From Maricaulis parjimensis (lineage in GTDB: Bacteria; Pseudomonadota; Alphaproteobacteria; Caulobacterales; Maricaulaceae), in the NCBI RefSeq assembly GCF_016817355.1, contig NZ_JADOTT010000010.1:33400-97399 (forward strand): 64,000 nt of DNA, written 5' to 3'. This document shows positions 37,929 to 46,649 of this stretch, piece by piece (the stretch's first letter is position 1; the number at the start of each line of letters is the position of its first letter). The notes under the pieces are model-generated. The model did not search any database. It saw only the letters and a program-made list of their open reading frames with translations, and was not told where the DNA came from. Both the position numbers and the translations under genes were made by a program.

Positions 37929-40514
37929 ATGAAACTGAGTTATCGGGATAAACTCCTTGGATGCACGGCCGCCCTGGCCATGTGTCTCGCCGGGGCCAGC
38001 GCGGCCCAGGCCCAGGATGATACGGAAGACCGGATCATCGTCACCGGGGTGCGCGGCCAGGCCCGCACCGTGTCGGATTCGCCGGTTCCGGTTGATGTCA
38101 TCGGCGCGGACGAGCTGGAGGCGGTTCCCTATACCGACACGAATGACATCATCCGCACCCTGGTGCCCTCCTATGATGTCTCGCGCCAGCCGATCTCCGA
38201 TGGCGGCACCTTCATCCGCCCGGCCTCCATGCGCGGTCTGCCGACCGACAAGACGCTGGTCCTGGTCAACTCCCACCGCCGCCACCGTGCCGCGCTGGTC
38301 TCGATCGGGGGATCGGGCACGCAGGGTCCGGACATCGCGACCATTCCGTCAGCCGCCCTGGCTTCGGTGGAAGTCCTGCGCGACGGCGCGGCTGCCCAGT
38401 ACGGCTCGGACGCCATTGCCGGCGTTCTCAACTTCATCCTGAAAGACAATGATGAAGGCGGCACGCTGACCGTTGAAACCGGCCAGTATTATCAAGGCGA
38501 CGGGTTCGGCGTGACGATTTCCGGCAATGTCGGCTTCGCACTCGGCGATAGCGGCTTCCTGAGCGTGTCCGGTGAATACTCCACCGCCGACGCCACGAGC
38601 CGGTCCGAACAATATTGCGACAGCTGGTTCTGCCTCGACCAGAACAATCCGGATTTCAATCCGACCGGCTGGTACATCCCCTATCTGACGGATGAGTTCC
38701 GCGCCGCGGTGAACTCGCTGGACGGCGTCGTCCAGCCCTGGGGTCAGCCGAATTCGGAAGCCTACCGCCTCTTCTTCAATGCCGGTTATGAGCTGGCCGG
38801 GACGATGGAGCTCTATGCGTTCGGCAATTACTCCCAGAGTGAAGCCGACGGCTCCTTCTTCTATCGTTATCCGGAGAACGGCACGATCACCGATCTGCGC
38901 GAAGCGGACGGCTCGATCTACAACCCGCTGGAAATCTTTCCGGGTGGTTTCACGCCGCGCTTCTTCGGTGAAGTCTATGACTACTCCCTGCTCTCCGGCC
39001 TGACCGGCGATATGGGCCCGGTCGCCTATGATTTCAGCGCCCGTTTCGGCCATAATGAAATCCAGTACACGCTGGCCAATACGATCAACCCGTCGCTCGG
39101 CCCGAACACGCCGACCAGCTTCCGCCCGGGTGACCTGATCAACGAGGAATTCCAGCTCCAGGCCGACTTCACCTATGAGTTCGACGCCGGAATGGCGAGC
39201 CCGGCCCTGCTGGCTTTCGGCCTGTCCTATCTGGACGAGAGCTATGAGATCGTCGGCGGTGAGCCGGCCTCCTATGAAGCCGGTCCCTATGCCACGCCGG
39301 ACCCGTGGGGCCTGTGCTCCAGCGGCGCACCGACAGCAGCCGGCCTGACGGCCATCGCCGGCGGTTCCACGCTGGACTGTGCCGACAGTTCCGATCCGGT
39401 CTACACGGTCGTCGGCGTCGGCTCGAACGGTTTCCCGGGCTATTCGCCGGAATTCTCCGGCACGTATGAGCGGGATTCCATCGGCGCCTATGTCGACATT
39501 TCCGCCGATGTCACCGACCGCCTCTTCCTGCAGGCCGCGGCCCGTTATGAAGACTATTCGGACTTTGACAGCGAGCTCGTCGGCAAGATTGCCGGCCAGT
39601 TCGACCTGACCGACACGGTCGGTCTGCGGGCCTCAATCGGCACCGGCTTCCGGGCTCCGACACCGGGCCAGCAGGGTACGACGAATGTCTCCACCCGACT
39701 GCCGAACGGCTTCCCGGTTGCCACCGGCCTCTTCCCGGCCTCCGGCCCGGTTGCCCAGGCCCTGGGTGCGGAACCGCTCGGCCCGGAAACCTCGGTCAAC
39801 TATACATTCGGTGTCACCAGCGAGTTCGACAATGGCGTCAGCCTGACCGTCGACTTCTACCGGATCGACCTGGCCGACCGCGTCAATGCCATCTCCACCC
39901 AGCCGGTCTCCAGTGACCCGACGGCGGGCGTGGCCTACACCAACTACCTCGCCCTCACGGCGGCCGGTGTGGTCGGCGCTGAATCCATCGGCGGTGTCTT
40001 CTACTTCGCCAATGCCTTCGACACGATCACCGAAGGTGTCGATGTCGTCGCCACCTACACGGCGGACTGGGCGTCTTTGACCACCGACTTCACGGCCTCG
40101 TTCAACTACAACACGACCGAGTTCGACGGGAATGTGGACGCATTGTTCAACGCGGAAAGCCAGTATGACTTCGTCAATGGCGCTCCGGAATGGCGCGGCG
40201 TGTTCTCGGCCGTCCACATGATGGGCGACTGGACCATTCTGGGCCGGGCGAGCGTTTACGGCCCCTATTCCAACGCGAATGACGCCTCCCTGGCGACCAT
40301 TCAGGAATGGGATCCGGAAGTCCTGTTCGACGCGGAAGTGTCCTACCAGTTCACGGATGATCTGCGGCTTTCCGCCGGTGCCCGGAACATTTTCGACAAT
40401 TACCCGGATCCGGGTGAGATGGGCGAAACCTGCTGCGGACGCATCTACCGCTCCGACAGCGTCGTAGATTGGCAAGGGGGCTACTACTACCTCAAGCTCC
40501 GCGCCGACTTCTAG
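37929..40514 (+). CDS. TonB-dependent outer-membrane receptor
   Basis: 861 residues. The signal peptide is about residues 1-28 (ending ASAAQA). The TonB-box-like region DRIIVTGVRGQAR is followed by a plug domain (PASMRGLPTDKTLVLVNSHRRHR, VEVLRDGAAAQYGSDAIAGVLNFI). The barrel ends YYYLKLRADF with a terminal phenylalanine. The plug-region HRRHR motif and overall layout resemble the Caulobacterales receptor subgroup; the ligand is unknown. It is followed by a hairpin (40591-40618) and by the TSUP permease and aminotransferase genes on the same strand, which may form a loose functional group. Confidence 0.93.
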   Translation: MKLSYRDKLLGCTAALAMCLAGASAAQAQDDTEDRIIVTGVRGQARTVSDSPVPVDVIGADELEAVPYTDTNDIIRTLVPSYDVSRQPISDGGTFIRPASMRGLPTDKTLVLVNSHRRHRAALVSIGGSGTQGPDIATIPSAALASVEVLRDGAAAQYGSDAIAGVLNFILKDNDEGGTLTVETGQYYQGDGFGVTISGNVGFALGDSGFLSVSGEYSTADATSRSEQYCDSWFCLDQNNPDFNPTGWYIPYLTDEFRAAVNSLDGVVQPWGQPNSEAYRLFFNAGYELAGTMELYAFGNYSQSEADGSFFYRYPENGTITDLREADGSIYNPLEIFPGGFTPRFFGEVYDYSLLSGLTGDMGPVAYDFSARFGHNEIQYTLANTINPSLGPNTPTSFRPGDLINEEFQLQADFTYEFDAGMASPALLAFGLSYLDESYEIVGGEPASYEAGPYATPDPWGLCSSGAPTAAGLTAIAGGSTLDCADSSDPVYTVVGVGSNGFPGYSPEFSGTYERDSIGAYVDISADVTDRLFLQAAARYEDYSDFDSELVGKIAGQFDLTDTVGLRASIGTGFRAPTPGQQGTTNVSTRLPNGFPVATGLFPASGPVAQALGAEPLGPETSVNYTFGVTSEFDNGVSLTVDFYRIDLADRVNAISTQPVSSDPTAGVAYTNYLALTAAGVVGAESIGGVFYFANAFDTITEGVDVVATYTADWASLTTDFTASFNYNTTEFDGNVDALFNAESQYDFVNGAPEWRGVFSAVHMMGDWTILGRASVYGPYSNANDASLATIQEWDPEVLFDAEVSYQFTDDLRLSAGARNIFDNYPDPGEMGETCCGRIYRSDSVVDWQGGYYYLKLRADF

Positions 40515-40590
40515 GCCGACGCGGCACGGTTCGGGACGGCGGATGGCAGGGCCCCATCCGCCGGACCCGGAACGGCCACACTCAACAGGT

Positions 40591-40618
40591 CCGGGAGAAG
40601 TTTGGGCACTTCTCCCGG
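40591..40618 (+). terminator. Stem-loop after the second TonB-dependent receptor
   Basis: A 10-bp inverted repeat (CCGGGAGAAG at 40591-40600, complement 40609-40618, 8-base loop), 77 bp after the receptor stop. No U-run follows, so it may stabilise the transcript end or terminate only partly before the TSUP gene. Confidence 0.45.
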
Positions 40619-40659
40619 CACCTCATGTCACACACAGTCCCTGATCGGGATGGAGATAC

Positions 40660-41502
40660 ATGTCGGGAAGTGAACTCGATCTGCTTCAGTTCAGCCAATT
40701 GGTCGCCGTGCTGATGCTTGCCGGCCTCGCGGCCGGCTTTGCCGCCGGATTGTTCGGCATTGGCGGCGGTTTTGTTGTCGTACCGGCCCTGTTGCTGGTT
40801 TTCAGTTTTTTCGGTGTCGATCCGCTGGTGATGAGCCATGTGGCAATCGGCACATCCCTGGCCACGATTATCGTGACCTCATTGCGCTCGGTCCATGCGC
40901 ACAACAAGCGTGGCGCCGTGGACTTCAAGGTGATCCGTGACTGGGCGCCCTGGCTGGTCGTGGGTGTCGGCGTCGGCCTGATGCTGGCCCGCGTGCTCGA
41001 TGGCCGGTCCATGAAATGGATTTTCTCGATCGGCGTGCTGATCATGGGCATTCACTTCATCTATCCGCTGGTGCGGACCGACAAGATGAAGCCGCGGGAA
41101 ATGCCGCGTGGCTGGATGCTGGCTGCCATTGCCAGCTTCCTCGGTGCCTTCTCCGCCCTGCTGGGCATTGGTGGCGGCACGATTGCCGTTCTGGTGATGA
41201 CGATCTGCGGACGCCCCATCCACCAGGCCATCGCCACAGCCGCCGGTTTCGGCGTCATCATCGCCCTGCCCGGCACGGCCGGTTTCATCCTGCTGGGCCT
41301 GGGCCATGCGGATCTGCCCTTTGGCAGTTTCGGCTATATCAATCTGATCGCCGTGGTCTGTGTCACGGCCATGTCTTTCATCACCGCCCCCCTGGGGGTG
41401 CGGGCGGCGCACCGGCTCAATGCCAAGGCGCTGGAAAAAGTCTTCGGCGTCTATCTCGTCGCCACTTCCGCCATCGTCATTCACAACTCGCTGGGCATTT
41501 GA
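40660..41502 (+). CDS. TSUP (TauE/SafE) family permease
   Basis: 280 residues, about eight membrane helices in two related halves. Each half has the family signature: AAGLFGIGGGFVVVPALL near the N terminus and FSALLGIGGGTIAVLVM in the second half. Members export or import sulfite, sulfoacetate and other small organic or sulfur anions. Start ATG at 40660 follows GGAGA. It lies 42 bp before the aminotransferase gene and is probably co-transcribed with it. Confidence 0.9.
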   Translation: MSGSELDLLQFSQLVAVLMLAGLAAGFAAGLFGIGGGFVVVPALLLVFSFFGVDPLVMSHVAIGTSLATIIVTSLRSVHAHNKRGAVDFKVIRDWAPWLVVGVGVGLMLARVLDGRSMKWIFSIGVLIMGIHFIYPLVRTDKMKPREMPRGWMLAAIASFLGAFSALLGIGGGTIAVLVMTICGRPIHQAIATAAGFGVIIALPGTAGFILLGLGHADLPFGSFGYINLIAVVCVTAMSFITAPLGVRAAHRLNAKALEKVFGVYLVATSAIVIHNSLGI

Positions 41503-41544
41503 GGAGAGTGCCCGGCCGGGTTCGGTCATCAAGGAGGACTGACC

Positions 41545-42711
41545 ATGCCACTCGATCTTTCCCGCCGCTCGCTCTTTACGGGCGCTGCCGGCCTCACCGT
41601 TTCCGGTCTCGCCGCTGCCGGTCTGAGCAGTTGCAGCCAGGCCGCCACCGGCACGACAGAAGCCGCCTTCCCGCCTGGCGCCATCGACCCCTATCTTCTG
41701 GGTCCGGCCGAGGGCGTCGCCCTGCTCTCGCGCAATGAGAACCCGTACGGCCCCTCGCAATCGGCGCTCGACATGATCGAATATGCCGCCACCAAGGGTG
41801 CCTATTACGCCAATCAGGAAGCCGCCGTCATGCTCATGGAGATGATCGCGGAGCGCAATGGGGTGAGCCCGGAACAGGTCGTGCTGACCACGGGGTCCGG
41901 CGAAGTCCTGAGCGCGATTGCCGTGCTCTACGGACCGCGCGGTCCGATCGTGGCGCCGCGCCTGTTCTGGGATACGACCGCCCTCTATGCCGCCAATCTG
42001 GGCATGGCCGAAATCCAGCGCGTGCCGCTTACGGACGCGATGGAGATCGACCTCGCCGGGATCGAGGCCGCCGTCACGCCGGACACCGGCCTGGTACAAT
42101 TGTGCAATCCGAACAATCCCACCGGCCTGGTCTCCGATCCGGCGACCTTCCAGGCCGCCGTGCGCCGCATGGCGGCTACTACGACGGTGCTGGTCGATGA
42201 GGCCTATATCGAATTGTCGGATGATCCGGAGGCCAATTCCTGCGTGCCGCTGATCAATGAAGGCCATGACGTGATCGTCACGCGCACCTTCTCCAAGATC
42301 TACGGCATGGCCGGCATCCGTCTGGGCTATGCCATCGCCTCGGCCGAGACCGCCGCCGCCATCCGCCCGGTGGTGATGTCCTGGTCGCCCTGCACCTCCT
42401 ATGCCGCCGGCATTGGCTGTTACGAGGACCAGGCCTTCATCGATTTCTCCAAAGCCAAGGTGACCGAGGCCCGCGACATGGTCTTCGCCACGCTCGACAC
42501 GCTGGGCCTGGAACACCTGCCCTCACAGACGAATTTCGTCTATTTCAAGTCGGGTCTGGAAGCCAATGCCGTGCAGGCGGCGATGGCGGAACGCCTGATT
42601 TCCGTGCGCGGGCAATACATGGATTACAACGAGTGGACCCGTGTCTCGATGGGCAAGATCGAGGACGTGCAGCGCTTCTGCCACGCCCTGCCGGAAGTCA
42701 TCGGCGCCTGA
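41545..42711 (+). CDS. Tat-exported PLP-dependent aminotransferase (HisC-like), probable lipoprotein
   Basis: 388 residues. The N terminus carries a twin-arginine motif (SRRSLFTGAAGL) and ends in a lipobox-like LSSC at about residues 26-29, so it looks like a Tat-exported lipoprotein. The rest is a class I/II aminotransferase similar to histidinol-phosphate aminotransferase: LSRNENPYGPS, QLCNPNNPTGLV, DEAYIELS and the PLP lysine in TFSKIYGMAGIRLGYAI. An extracytoplasmic location for such an enzyme is uncommon, and Tat export would let it carry its cofactor. The substrate is unknown. It is coupled to the TSUP permease. Confidence 0.87.
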   Translation: MPLDLSRRSLFTGAAGLTVSGLAAAGLSSCSQAATGTTEAAFPPGAIDPYLLGPAEGVALLSRNENPYGPSQSALDMIEYAATKGAYYANQEAAVMLMEMIAERNGVSPEQVVLTTGSGEVLSAIAVLYGPRGPIVAPRLFWDTTALYAANLGMAEIQRVPLTDAMEIDLAGIEAAVTPDTGLVQLCNPNNPTGLVSDPATFQAAVRRMAATTTVLVDEAYIELSDDPEANSCVPLINEGHDVIVTRTFSKIYGMAGIRLGYAIASAETAAAIRPVVMSWSPCTSYAAGIGCYEDQAFIDFSKAKVTEARDMVFATLDTLGLEHLPSQTNFVYFKSGLEANAVQAAMAERLISVRGQYMDYNEWTRVSMGKIEDVQRFCHALPEVIGA

Positions 42712-42814
42712 TTTCGGCGCTCATCTGTGGCGGGAGGCGAGCGATCTGAAAAACCCGCTCGCCTCCCCCGCCTCCTGTCTGTACAAGCGGCCCTGATGCA
42801 TCGTCATCCCGCGT

Positions 42815-42890
42815 GCCGGCTTAGCTCAGCTGGTAGAGCACCTGATTTGTAATCAGGGGGTCGGGGGTTCGAGTCCCTCAGCCGGCACCA
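42815..42890 (+). tRNA. tRNA-Thr (TGT anticodon)
   Basis: A 76-base cloverleaf with encoded CCA. The acceptor GCCGGCT pairs with AGCCGGC, the D arm is GCTCAGCTGGTAGAGC, the anticodon loop TTTGTAA has anticodon TGT, and the T arm is GGGGGTTCGAGTCCC. It is followed by GTTTTTGATTT, a possible simple terminator. It is an isolated gene. Confidence 0.96.
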
Positions 42891-43144
42891 GTTTTTGATT
42901 TATTCCCGCTCCGCTCGACCCGAGCCTGTCACCAATCGACGGTGATGGGGTCGATGCTCACATGGAATGCGCTCAAGGCTGCATGGCAGCGAGGGTGTGG
43001 GTGAGAAGAGTTGATCTCACGCTAGCTCGCTGCGCTCGCAGCTCCGATGGGGCGGCGCAAAGGCGCCGACGCGCGGTCGCGCTTGCGGGCCGGGTGGCCC
43101 GAGGGGCGAGGGCGAAATGTGTGTGTCCAATGTTCTGCAGGACC

Positions 43145-44287
43145 TCAAATCGACCGCGCCACAACTTCCTTCATGATCTCTGACGCCCCACCGAAAATGC
43201 GGGTGACGCGGGCATCGCGCCAGAGGCGGGCGATTTCGTATTCATTCATGTAGCCGGCGCCGCCATGCAGCTGAAGGGCGGCATCGCAGACCTCCCATTG
43301 CAGCTCGGTATGGAAGAGTTTGGCGGCCGAGGCTTCGGCTGCGGAGAGCTCGCCCTTGGCGTGGCGGGCAATGGCCCAGTCGATCTGGGCCCAGCCGGCC
43401 TGGATCTTGGCCTTGAGCCCGGCGAGCACGAAGCGCGTGTTCTGGAGGTCGAAGAGCTTGCCGCCAAAAGCGGGGCGGTCCTTGGTGTATTCCACCGCCA
43501 GATCGAAGGCACGCTGAGCGGCGCCCTGGGCGGAAATCGCGATCGACAGGCGTTCCTGCGGAAGCTGGTTCATCAGGTAGAAAAAGCCGGCACCCTCCTC
43601 GCCCAAAAGCTGGGTCGCAGGGACATGCACATCCTGGAAAAAGAGCTCGCTGGTATCCGCGCCGTGCAGGCCGATCTTGTCGAGGTTGCGGCCGCGGGCA
43701 AAGCCAGGCGTGTCAGTGTCGACGAGAATGAGCGACGTGCCGCGGGCGCCTTGGCTGACATCAGTCTTGGCGACCACGATCACCACGCCGCAGGTCTGGC
43801 CATTGGTGATGTAGGTCTTGTTGCCATTGATGATGTAGTCATCGCCCTCGCGGCGGGCCGTCGTCTTGACGGCCTGGAGATCGGACCCTGCTCCCGGCTC
43901 GGTCATGGCGATGGCACCGATGATCTCGCCGGAGACCATTTTGGGCAGGTATGTCTGCTTCTGCTCTTCGCTGCCATAGGCGATGAAATAGTCGGCAATG
44001 ATGTCGTTCTGCAGGGTGAGACCGGCCGGGCAGGAACAATAGGAGTGTTCCTCATCGATCACGGCATTGAAGCCGAAATCCAGTCCGAGACCGCCATATT
44101 CCTCCGGCACGGTGGGACAGAGCAGGCCCGCCTCCCCGCATTTCAGCCAGAATTCCGGCTCGACGAGACCCTCTTCCTCCCAGCGGTCATGGTGCGGTTT
44201 GGATTCCTGTTCGAAAAAACGGCGAACCGTATCCCGGAACATGTCGTGCGACTCGTCGAACGCCGTACGGCCGTTGAGGTTCAGCAT
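43145..44287 (-). CDS. Acyl-CoA dehydrogenase (long-chain/isovaleryl-like)
   Basis: FAD flavoenzyme of 380 residues that introduces the alpha,beta double bond. The start MLNLNGRTAFDESHDMFR has GGAAGGA upstream. The FAD/substrate motif AMTEPGAGSDLQ and the C-terminal LHGGAGYMNEYEIARLWRDARVTRIFGGASEIMKE are clear. The YEGT-type glutamate is replaced (FGGAS), as in long-chain dehydrogenases where the base lies in the LPQERL segment, which is present here. It is divergent from the ACAD10/11-like gene, with a TTAAT/ATTAA palindrome between the two. Confidence 0.93.
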   Translation of the reverse strand: MLNLNGRTAFDESHDMFRDTVRRFFEQESKPHHDRWEEEGLVEPEFWLKCGEAGLLCPTVPEEYGGLGLDFGFNAVIDEEHSYCSCPAGLTLQNDIIADYFIAYGSEEQKQTYLPKMVSGEIIGAIAMTEPGAGSDLQAVKTTARREGDDYIINGNKTYITNGQTCGVVIVVAKTDVSQGARGTSLILVDTDTPGFARGRNLDKIGLHGADTSELFFQDVHVPATQLLGEEGAGFFYLMNQLPQERLSIAISAQGAAQRAFDLAVEYTKDRPAFGGKLFDLQNTRFVLAGLKAKIQAGWAQIDWAIARHAKGELSAAEASAAKLFHTELQWEVCDAALQLHGGAGYMNEYEIARLWRDARVTRIFGGASEIMKEVVARSI

Positions 44288-44388
44288 GGTCTCGTCCTTC
44301 CCGTTTCCCGGACAGGTGCCCGGCAATCCCCGGCCCTGCCTCCTTTGGCTCAGCCTGTCCCTTGCGGCCAGGCTCTGTATTGGTTTAT

Positions 44389-44404
44389 TTAATCGATCAA
44401 TTAA
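44389..44404. promoter_or_regulatory. TTAAT-N6-ATTAA operator candidate between divergent acyl-CoA dehydrogenases
   Basis: TTAATCGATCAATTAA, a palindrome with one mismatch, 15 bp before the ATG of the ACAD10/11-like gene and about 100 bp before the divergent dehydrogenase. One of seven similar sites in this region. Confidence 0.7.
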
Positions 44405-44418
44405 GTCAATAGGGGAGC

Positions 44419-45594
44419 ATGCCGATGAGCGATGATCTGGAAGACGCCAAAGAGCTGGCCGGACGGGTGGAAGCTTTTGTCCGCGAAACGGTGATCCCTT
44501 ACGAAAACGACCCGCGGCGCGGGACGCACGGACCGGAGGAGAGCCTGGTCGAAGAGCTGCGCGTGCTGGCTCGCAAGGCCGGGGTCATGACCCCTCATAT
44601 CCGCGAGAACGGCGCCCATCTCTCCCAACGCGCCACAGCGATCATTCTGGAAAAGACCGGCCTCTCTCCGCTGGGGCCGGCGGCCTGCAATACGGCGGCG
44701 CCGGATGAGGGCAATATGCTCTTGCTGGGCAAAGCGGCCACGCCCGAGCAGAAGGCCCGCTTTCTGGCGGCCCTGAAGACCGGGCATGCGCGCTCAGCCT
44801 TCTTCATGACAGAACCGGCCGAGTTGAACGGAGCCGGGTCCGATCCCTCCATGATGTCCTGCCGCGCCGAGCCCGTTGAAAGCGGGTGGCGTGTCAACGG
44901 CGAGAAGACCTTCATCACCGGGGCGGTTGGCGCCCAGGTCGGGCTGGTCATGGCGCAATCTTCTCAAGGGGCCTGCCTCTTTCTCGTGGACCTGCCCGAT
45001 CCCGCCATTCAGGTCGTTGATGTACTGGACACGATGGACGGCACCATGCCCGGCGGCCATGCCCGGATCGCAATCAAGGATCTCTTCGTACCGTCGGATC
45101 AGGTGTTGGGCGAACCCGGAGACGGGTTCCGCCTGGCGCAGATCCGGCTCGCACCGGCGCGGCTATCGCACTGCATGCGCTGGTTGGGCCTGGCTGTACG
45201 AGCGCAGGAGCAGGCGCTGGATTATGCCTGTCGCCGTGAGGCCTTCGGGCAATTGCTGGTCGATCATGAAGGCGTGGGCTTCAAGCTGGCCGAGAACGAG
45301 ATTGCCCTGCAGCAGAGCCGGCTGATGATCGACTGGTGCGCCTCGGTGCTGGACGAAGGCGGACGCGCCAATGAGGAATCCTCGATGACCAAGGTCGCCG
45401 TGTCCGAAGCCCTGTTCGAGATTGCCGATCGTTGTATCCAGGTGATGGGTGGCCAGGGCGTGAATGACAGCAATATTCCGGCCCAGCTTTTCCGGGAGAC
45501 CCGTTGCTTCCGGATCTATGATGGCCCGACCGAAGTGCACAAATGGTCCCTCGCCAAGAAGCTGAAAAAGCGCTGGAAGGAGGCGCAGGCATGA
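44419..45594 (+). CDS. ACAD10/11-like acyl-CoA dehydrogenase
   Basis: 391 residues. The C-terminal signature YDGPTEVHKWSLAKKL is typical of the ACAD10/ACAD11 branch; FFMTEPAELNGAGSDPSM is the FAD/substrate motif. In animals this domain is fused to an APH-type kinase, and here the kinase is the next gene, coupled by an ATGA overlap. ACAD10/11 and bacterial LvaC work with a kinase on 4-hydroxyacyl-CoA; a similar role is inferred. Start ATG at 44419 (or 44425) follows AGGGGAG. The upstream palindrome suggests control by the island's regulator. Confidence 0.9.
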   Translation: MPMSDDLEDAKELAGRVEAFVRETVIPYENDPRRGTHGPEESLVEELRVLARKAGVMTPHIRENGAHLSQRATAIILEKTGLSPLGPAACNTAAPDEGNMLLLGKAATPEQKARFLAALKTGHARSAFFMTEPAELNGAGSDPSMMSCRAEPVESGWRVNGEKTFITGAVGAQVGLVMAQSSQGACLFLVDLPDPAIQVVDVLDTMDGTMPGGHARIAIKDLFVPSDQVLGEPGDGFRLAQIRLAPARLSHCMRWLGLAVRAQEQALDYACRREAFGQLLVDHEGVGFKLAENEIALQQSRLMIDWCASVLDEGGRANEESSMTKVAVSEALFEIADRCIQVMGGQGVNDSNIPAQLFRETRCFRIYDGPTEVHKWSLAKKLKKRWKEAQA

Positions 45595-46637
45595 GTGCGT
45601 CTGACTTCGACACCGACGCACTGGACGCCTGGATGAAAGCCCATGTGGCCGGCTATGATGGCCCCTTGAGCCTGTCCCGATTTGGCGGGGGTCAATCCAA
45701 TCCGACTTTCCGGCTGGACACGTCCAGAAACGCCTATGTCCTGAGGCGAAAACCGCTCGGCAAACTGCTCAAGGGCGCTCATGCCGTGGAACGGGAGGCG
45801 CGGGTCATGGCAACGCTGGCCGCGACGGATGTACCAGTGCCCGGCATACTGGCCCTGTGCGAGGATGACAGCATCATCGGCACGGCCTTCTACATCATGG
45901 AACTGATGCAGGGTCGCGTGTTCTGGGATGCCCGCTTCCCGGACGTACCGGACGCGGACCGGCCGCTTTATTTTGATGCGATGAATGCGACGATCGCGGC
46001 CCTGCACTCTGTCGATGTGGAGGCAGTGGGTCTGTCCGATTATGGTCGGCCCGGTAATTTCTTCGTACGCCAGATCGGGCGCTGGTCACGACAATATGCC
46101 GAGGACCCCGAAGCCGGTGTCGATGCCAACATGAACCGGCTGATCGATTGGTTGCCGCAGCATATCCCGAACGATGAGAGCGCTTCGCTCGTTCATGGTG
46201 ACTACCGCTGTGACAACATGATCTTTCATCCCACCGAGCCGCGCGTGATCGCGGTGATCGACTGGGAATTGTCAACGCTGGGCCACCCCCTCGCCGACTT
46301 CACCTATCATTCGATGATGTATCATATGCCGCCGGACATTGTGGCAGGACTGGCGGGCGCCGACCTGCAAGCGCTGAACATTCCAGGCGAAGCGGAGTAT
46401 GTCGCCGCTTATTGTCGGCGGACCGGCCGCGACAACATCCCCGGCTATGACTTCTATCTGGCGTTCAACTTCTTCCGGCTGGCCGCTATCTTCCACGGAA
46501 TTGCCGGGCGGGTGATGCGTGGCAATGCCGCTGGGTCGGATGCGGCCGCGCGGGCCAAGGCCTTCCCGCGCTTGGCGGCGCTGGGCTGGCAATGCGCCGA
46601 GGCCGCCATGGCGAAACAAGCGAACCTGGAGGGCTGA
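45591..46637 (+). CDS. APH-family kinase (ACAD10/11 kinase-domain or LvaA-like)
   Basis: 348 residues, aminoglycoside-phosphotransferase/choline-kinase fold. The Brenner-type motif VHGDYRCDNM (H202, D204, N209) and the metal-binding VIDWELSTLGHP (D224) are intact, as is the N-terminal FGGGQSNPTFRL loop. Its neighbours argue against antibiotic resistance; the closest functional models are LvaA of Pseudomonas putida and the kinase domain of ACAD10/11, which phosphorylate 4-hydroxyacyl-CoA. It overlaps the dehydrogenase gene by four bases and abuts the convergent acyl-CoA synthetase gene. Confidence 0.88.
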   Translation: MSASDFDTDALDAWMKAHVAGYDGPLSLSRFGGGQSNPTFRLDTSRNAYVLRRKPLGKLLKGAHAVEREARVMATLAATDVPVPGILALCEDDSIIGTAFYIMELMQGRVFWDARFPDVPDADRPLYFDAMNATIAALHSVDVEAVGLSDYGRPGNFFVRQIGRWSRQYAEDPEAGVDANMNRLIDWLPQHIPNDESASLVHGDYRCDNMIFHPTEPRVIAVIDWELSTLGHPLADFTYHSMMYHMPPDIVAGLAGADLQALNIPGEAEYVAAYCRRTGRDNIPGYDFYLAFNFFRLAAIFHGIAGRVMRGNAAGSDAAARAKAFPRLAALGWQCAEAAMAKQANLEG

Positions 46638-46649
46638 TCAGCCCTCCAG
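46626..46649. repeat. Perfect 24-bp palindrome spanning two convergent stop codons
   Basis: Twelve bases CTGGAGGGCTGA (46626-46637) are followed at once by their reverse complement. Both convergent genes, APH kinase and acyl-CoA synthetase, therefore end with the same codons (Leu-Glu-Gly-stop) and their stops touch (TGATCA). It could fold as a transcript-end hairpin on both strands. Confidence 0.85.

Noticed and set aside
37600..37930. Small open frames on both strands before the second TonB-dependent receptor
   Set aside because: No ribosome-binding sites, Arg/Ser-rich translations and full overlap with each other indicate chance frames in a leader region.
42815..43144. tRNA-Thr 3' end as an integration site, given the odd inverted-repeat-rich sequence that follows
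   Set aside because: No integrase gene and no second copy of the tRNA 3' end were found in the window; the following genes are ordinary beta-oxidation genes.
45591..46637. APH-fold gene as an antibiotic resistance determinant
   Set aside because: The overlap with an ACAD10/11-like dehydrogenase gene and the acyl-CoA context point to a metabolic kinase.
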